A stretch of 8,778 bases of DNA from SAR324 cluster bacterium (GTDB taxonomy: Bacteria; Bdellovibrionota; UBA2361; JAAZON01), in contig JAAZON010000241.1 of the NCBI GenBank assembly GCA_012797725.1, positions 1-8,778 on the forward strand. Reading direction: 5' to 3'. Positions 5,561 to 8,778 of the stretch are shown here, in pieces. Every line of letters starts with the position of its first letter. Within the stretch, counting starts at the first letter, position 1. The notes under the pieces were generated by a model, which saw only the letters and a list, made by a program, of their open reading frames with translations, had not been told where the DNA came from and ran no database searches. A program made the position numbers and the translations under genes.

Positions 5561-7729
5561 ATGACAGAGGAAGTAAACAATGATTCTATAACCGAGAGGA
5601 TGGATCGTTTTTCCGAGAAACTTAGTTCTTCTTCCGTTGAAAGAGTCGATACAGCAAAGGAGGTATTCCCCTATTTTTCGGCTGCCGAATGGATATTCTT
5701 TTCAATTCTTCTTATTGCCGGTCTCTTGCTTCGTTGGATTAGTCTGGATTACTTACCTCTTCATCATGATGAATCCATCCATGCTATGTTTGGACAGTAT
5801 TTCTATGATTTTCCAGAACTTCAGTATTATAAATATGACCCAGAATATCATGGACCTACTCTTTATATGCTCTTAAGGCTAATTTACACGTCCTTTGGTT
5901 CGACGGACGCTTCAGCTCGAAGCCCCATAACTATTATTGGTTCTTTGATGATTTTTGTCCCATTTTTATTTCGGCGTTATTTAAAGCCAACGACTACTCT
6001 CTTCTTAACGGCAGCTATTTCACTTTCTCCAACTCTTGTGTATTGGTCGCGCTTCCTTCGAGAAGATTTCATCGTAATTTTTGGAATGTTTCTTGTGTTG
6101 TATGGAGCAACTTTAGCGAAAGAAAGCGCACGATCTTTTTTCATCTTGACAGGAATTGCCCTTAATTGGGCCACTAAGGCAAATGTCTTTGTATTTTTAG
6201 GAATACTTGTTGGGTACCTAATCTTCGAATTTTTGTTTAGCTACTTCATTTTGAAAAAGGAAGAAACTCATCTTAGAGCTATAATTAACCATTTACGCCT
6301 TTTCCCAGTTCAAGTCGCAGTTTCTTTTGGTTTTGCTGCTTTTTTGTTTACATACATAATTAGCTCTGGCTATAGACATATTGAGGCTATTTCAAATGGT
6401 CTTGGTTTGCGAGGCCTTCAGTATTTCATTCTCAAACTGGTAAATTTTGGAATAGCTCCGATGGCAGAGAAATGGAGCGATGCCATGAGGCACGATGTCT
6501 TGCTCTATTGGCTTGGGAAGCACTCCATCGAGAGAATCCAAGGACCCTTCAACTTTCATATTTATCAACTTAGCTGGTATGAATTGGTCTTTATGTGTGC
6601 TTTTCTAATTCACTTTATCTTTTTCTATCTGAACGCGGGTAAGGCTATTAAGGTAATTGCAGCCGCTGTTTGGACCACAGCTATTGGTCTTTTCCTTTTT
6701 TATCGTTTCAATACAGATATCAACCTTAGCAATCAGATATTTTGGAAGTTCTTTAAGTTAAAAGACGCGAATGATTTGCTGGGTCTTTTTGTTCTCATGA
6801 GTCATGCTTTCTTTGTGACGTGTCATCATCTTTATAAACGTGATTATGCTTTGGCGTTTTTTGGTTATTATTTTACAGCGAATTTCTTTACTTATAGTTA
6901 TCTAGGAGAAAAAGTCCCCTGGCTTTCTACCTATCCCTTTGTTGCTGGCTTAATCTACTTAGGGCTTTATTTTGAGAATTTGTGGCAGAATACTCCAATA
7001 GTGAACTGGTACGCTTATCCAGTAAGAAAGATTTTAATTTTTATTGGCGGATTTAGTTTTATTATTGGTCTTTTGTTTACTTTAGAAGAGCCAGCTTTTA
7101 ATGATGGGTTAAAAACTAATGCGCCATATTTTGTTGTGGGGTTGGTACTTCCTGCTTTGGCCTTGGTGGATATTTACAAGGGGTTTTTAGGCACGTGTAA
7201 TTTAAAAATTCTTTCTTTATTTGTACTTTGTATCTTCAATATCCGTATCGCGATAATTACCAATTTCCCCGGCAAGGACAAAGAGCTTGGTTACATTAGT
7301 CAGGTTCATACTACTCAGGAATTTAGAGATATTTCGCTTTTAATTCGCAGCAATATCGAGAATCAAGTCTTTGGCTCAAGGCCTTTGATTCATGTTTCAG
7401 GGGAAGCTTCATGGCCAATTACGTGGTATTTCAGGGGATTGCCTGAGTATAAGTTTGATAATTTGAATTCGGAGAAAAGGCCTCAATATGCCTATATATT
7501 CGATAGCTGGAAAGATGAAGGAAAGCAGGAAGTCCCTGAAGGGTTTATTGCAAGAAGAGTAAATTTGCGGGGCTGGTGGGTTCCGGATTTCAACCAGATG
7601 ACGCTAAAGAAGTTTCTGAACTATTCAATCAATCTTGAGCCGTGGAGTGGAACGGGCTTCACTTATGTCAGACTGTTAACAAACAAGAAAATCCTTCCTG
7701 AAGGAATAGGGGTTCAGGGAGAGGGATAG
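5561..7729 (+). CDS. TIGR03663/Agl23-type GT-C-like membrane protein
   Basis: A 722-residue polytopic inner-membrane protein of the TIGR03663 family (flippase activity-associated Agl23), distantly similar at its N-terminus to dolichyl-phosphate-mannose mannosyltransferases (GT-C fold). After a roughly 40-residue polar N-terminus come about 12-14 hydrophobic segments between residues 43 and 566, then an extracytoplasmic-looking soluble tail (570-722). Family hallmarks are visible: the DE dipeptide (D70-E71 in LHHDES, the first loop where GT-C enzymes hold their acidic residues), HGP (97-99 in DPEYHGP), arginines in SRFLRED (R164, R167), and GEKVPWL (449-455). The start is fixed by AGGAG (5550-5554), 6 nt before ATG. 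Exact reaction is unknown; a lipid-linked sugar transferase or a partner in surface glycan assembly is likely. The 3' end overlaps the convergent DUF2298 gene by 16 bp. Family call is strong; function is inference. Confidence 0.88.
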   Translation: MTEEVNNDSITERMDRFSEKLSSSSVERVDTAKEVFPYFSAAEWIFFSILLIAGLLLRWISLDYLPLHHDESIHAMFGQYFYDFPELQYYKYDPEYHGPTLYMLLRLIYTSFGSTDASARSPITIIGSLMIFVPFLFRRYLKPTTTLFLTAAISLSPTLVYWSRFLREDFIVIFGMFLVLYGATLAKESARSFFILTGIALNWATKANVFVFLGILVGYLIFEFLFSYFILKKEETHLRAIINHLRLFPVQVAVSFGFAAFLFTYIISSGYRHIEAISNGLGLRGLQYFILKLVNFGIAPMAEKWSDAMRHDVLLYWLGKHSIERIQGPFNFHIYQLSWYELVFMCAFLIHFIFFYLNAGKAIKVIAAAVWTTAIGLFLFYRFNTDINLSNQIFWKFFKLKDANDLLGLFVLMSHAFFVTCHHLYKRDYALAFFGYYFTANFFTYSYLGEKVPWLSTYPFVAGLIYLGLYFENLWQNTPIVNWYAYPVRKILIFIGGFSFIIGLLFTLEEPAFNDGLKTNAPYFVVGLVLPALALVDIYKGFLGTCNLKILSLFVLCIFNIRIAIITNFPGKDKELGYISQVHTTQEFRDISLLIRSNIENQVFGSRPLIHVSGEASWPITWYFRGLPEYKFDNLNSEKRPQYAYIFDSWKDEGKQEVPEGFIARRVNLRGWWVPDFNQMTLKKFLNYSINLEPWSGTGFTYVRLLTNKKILPEGIGVQGEG

Positions 7730-8778
7730 GAAGCGCTATAGACTTTATATTCCCCTTCTGAAATTAAATTATTGAGACATTCGAAATTTGCAGTTGCATC
7801 TATTTTGTATCTTTGTTTTTCCAATGGGCCTACAACCGCATATTTAATTGATTCGGTCTCCAAGATTTGGCGACGTCTTTTGCAATCACTGCTCATATAA
7901 AATTCCTCTGTGAGCTTTTCTCGCCTTTCAATTTCAGCATAAGCACGATTTAGAAGTTGCACATGATTTGCCCAGCCCAGATAGCTGGTCTTTGATGCAA
8001 GAGTTGAGACATGTGAAGTGTAAGAATATGGATTACCTTGGCCTTCAAGCACTATGCCTTCAGGGAGTTGTTCTAATGCTTGAATAGTCTTGGCCGAACC
8101 AGGAAATTCTTTTTCAATACTGCTGAGTCCTCGGCTCTTTGGTTGAACTACTTGCGCGTCAGATTCGCGAAGAGGATCTCGGAGAGGAATAGTGTGCTCA
8201 AAAAAGGCAAGAAAGAGCACAAGGATAGCAATCTGGAATATTTTGTTAACAGAAAAAGCTTCTTGAGGCATTTTTATCTTTCCAAAGACTCTAGCTGTTA
8301 AATAGAAGCTAAACATATGAAGGAGAAGCCAATTGAGGGTGTAAACTTTGAAGATGGTATTCATCCTCTCGTTTTCTCCACCATAAGCATCGTCGACAAA
8401 TAAAATTTCGGGGAAAATAAGAAGAACAATTGAAACCAACCCAAGAGCCTCGAATGCCAAAGTCAAATCCGAAACAGGGCTATTTTCTTCAAGCATGTGC
8501 TCCAAAATCTGTCTTATGAGCGTGAGGCTGAGTAGGAGGTAGAGGAAAACGCCTGCATCACTGTGCAAGAATGTTGTTCCAAGTACAAAAGCGGCAATTA
8601 AAGCAGACATTTTGTGTCTAATTAACATGATACTGGCCAAGGCGATTAAACTTAGGGGGAATCCAAAGTGCCTGAACATTTCCAGTGTAGTACTTTCGGG
8701 TATTGGGGGACGTACAAAGTGAAGAGGTGCATCCGCGGGAATTATATGCTTTGAGGAGAGAAAGAGAGAAAATCCTCC
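7714..8778 (-). CDS. DUF2298/Chlor_Arch_YYY membrane protein, C-terminal part
   Basis: The last 354 residues of a larger protein; the frame stays open to the right edge, 33 codons past the Met at 8677-8679, so that Met is internal. Family members usually have about 700-900 residues with one such region. Four to six hydrophobic segments (from the edge to about 160 residues after the internal Met) precede a soluble C-terminal domain. Diagnostic motifs: FPEILFVDDAYGG then NERMNTIFKVYT..W (about 8320-8411), the most conserved stretch of DUF2298/TIGR03662; further on SYLGWANHVQLL near 7970, where the family has a GW..H motif, and KYAVVGPLEKQRY near 7810-7845. Function is unproven; the fold suggests a GT-C-like membrane enzyme acting with TIGR03663 proteins, with which it co-occurs in many genomes. 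It is the convergent neighbour of such a gene here, with its stop (7714-7716) inside that gene's last codons. Confidence 0.87.
   Translation of the reverse strand, partial: GGFSLFLSSKHIIPADAPLHFVRPPIPESTTLEMFRHFGFPLSLIALASIMLIRHKMSALIAAFVLGTTFLHSDAGVFLYLLLSLTLIRQILEHMLEENSPVSDLTLAFEALGLVSIVLLIFPEILFVDDAYGGENERMNTIFKVYTLNWLLLHMFSFYLTARVFGKIKMPQEAFSVNKIFQIAILVLFLAFFEHTIPLRDPLRESDAQVVQPKSRGLSSIEKEFPGSAKTIQALEQLPEGIVLEGQGNPYSYTSHVSTLASKTSYLGWANHVQLLNRAYAEIERREKLTEEFYMSSDCKRRRQILETESIKYAVVGPLEKQRYKIDATANFECLNNLISEGEYKVYSASYPSP

Noticed and set aside
8677..8679. ATG as the start of the DUF2298 gene
   Set aside because: The frame continues open for 33 codons to the window edge, and known family members have several hundred more N-terminal residues.

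Overview
The window looks bacterial. Several genes have Shine-Dalgarno sites at normal spacing, the transketolase is a full-length 663-residue bacterial-type enzyme, and genes are closely packed. Base composition is moderately AT-rich. I cannot fix the phylum. The hydrolase resembles alpha/beta hydrolases I associate with Bacteroidota-like genomes, while the membrane-protein pair at the right end belongs to two families known mainly from Archaea and Chloroflexi with sporadic bacterial members. An environmental or little-studied lineage is plausible.

Left part (1-3092, + strand): a probable operon of an alpha/beta hydrolase (5' end outside the window), a small protein with two CDGSH iron-sulfur motifs 15 nt downstream, and after 116 nt a complete transketolase of the pentose-phosphate pathway.

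Centre (3246-4702, - strand): a gene convergent to transketolase. Its N-terminus has the landmarks of an FHA (phosphothreonine-binding) domain and its middle has an HExxH zinc-protease motif. The frame is broken inside a (GA)6 tract (+ strand TC, 3611-3622). Upstream the reading frame gives 370 residues. A further 124 codons continue in another frame, and losing one GA unit would give a 484-residue protein. This is either phase variation, recent inactivation or a sequence error.

Gene-poor stretch (4703-5560): a 71-codon orphan reading frame, a 23-codon mini-ORF, and a secretion-signal-like mini-ORF stopped by an amber codon exactly at the predicted signal-peptidase site. A weak promoter candidate precedes the next gene.

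Right part (5561-8778): a complete polytopic membrane protein of the TIGR03663/Agl23 type (GT-C glycosyltransferase-like), and, convergent and overlapping it by 16 bp, the C-terminal part of a DUF2298/Chlor_Arch_YYY (TIGR03662-type) membrane protein whose start lies beyond the right edge. The two families are known to co-occur and are often neighbours, so they probably act together in a cell-surface glycan or lipid-linked sugar process of unknown detail.

I see no tRNA or rRNA gene, CRISPR array, insertion sequence or phage gene.
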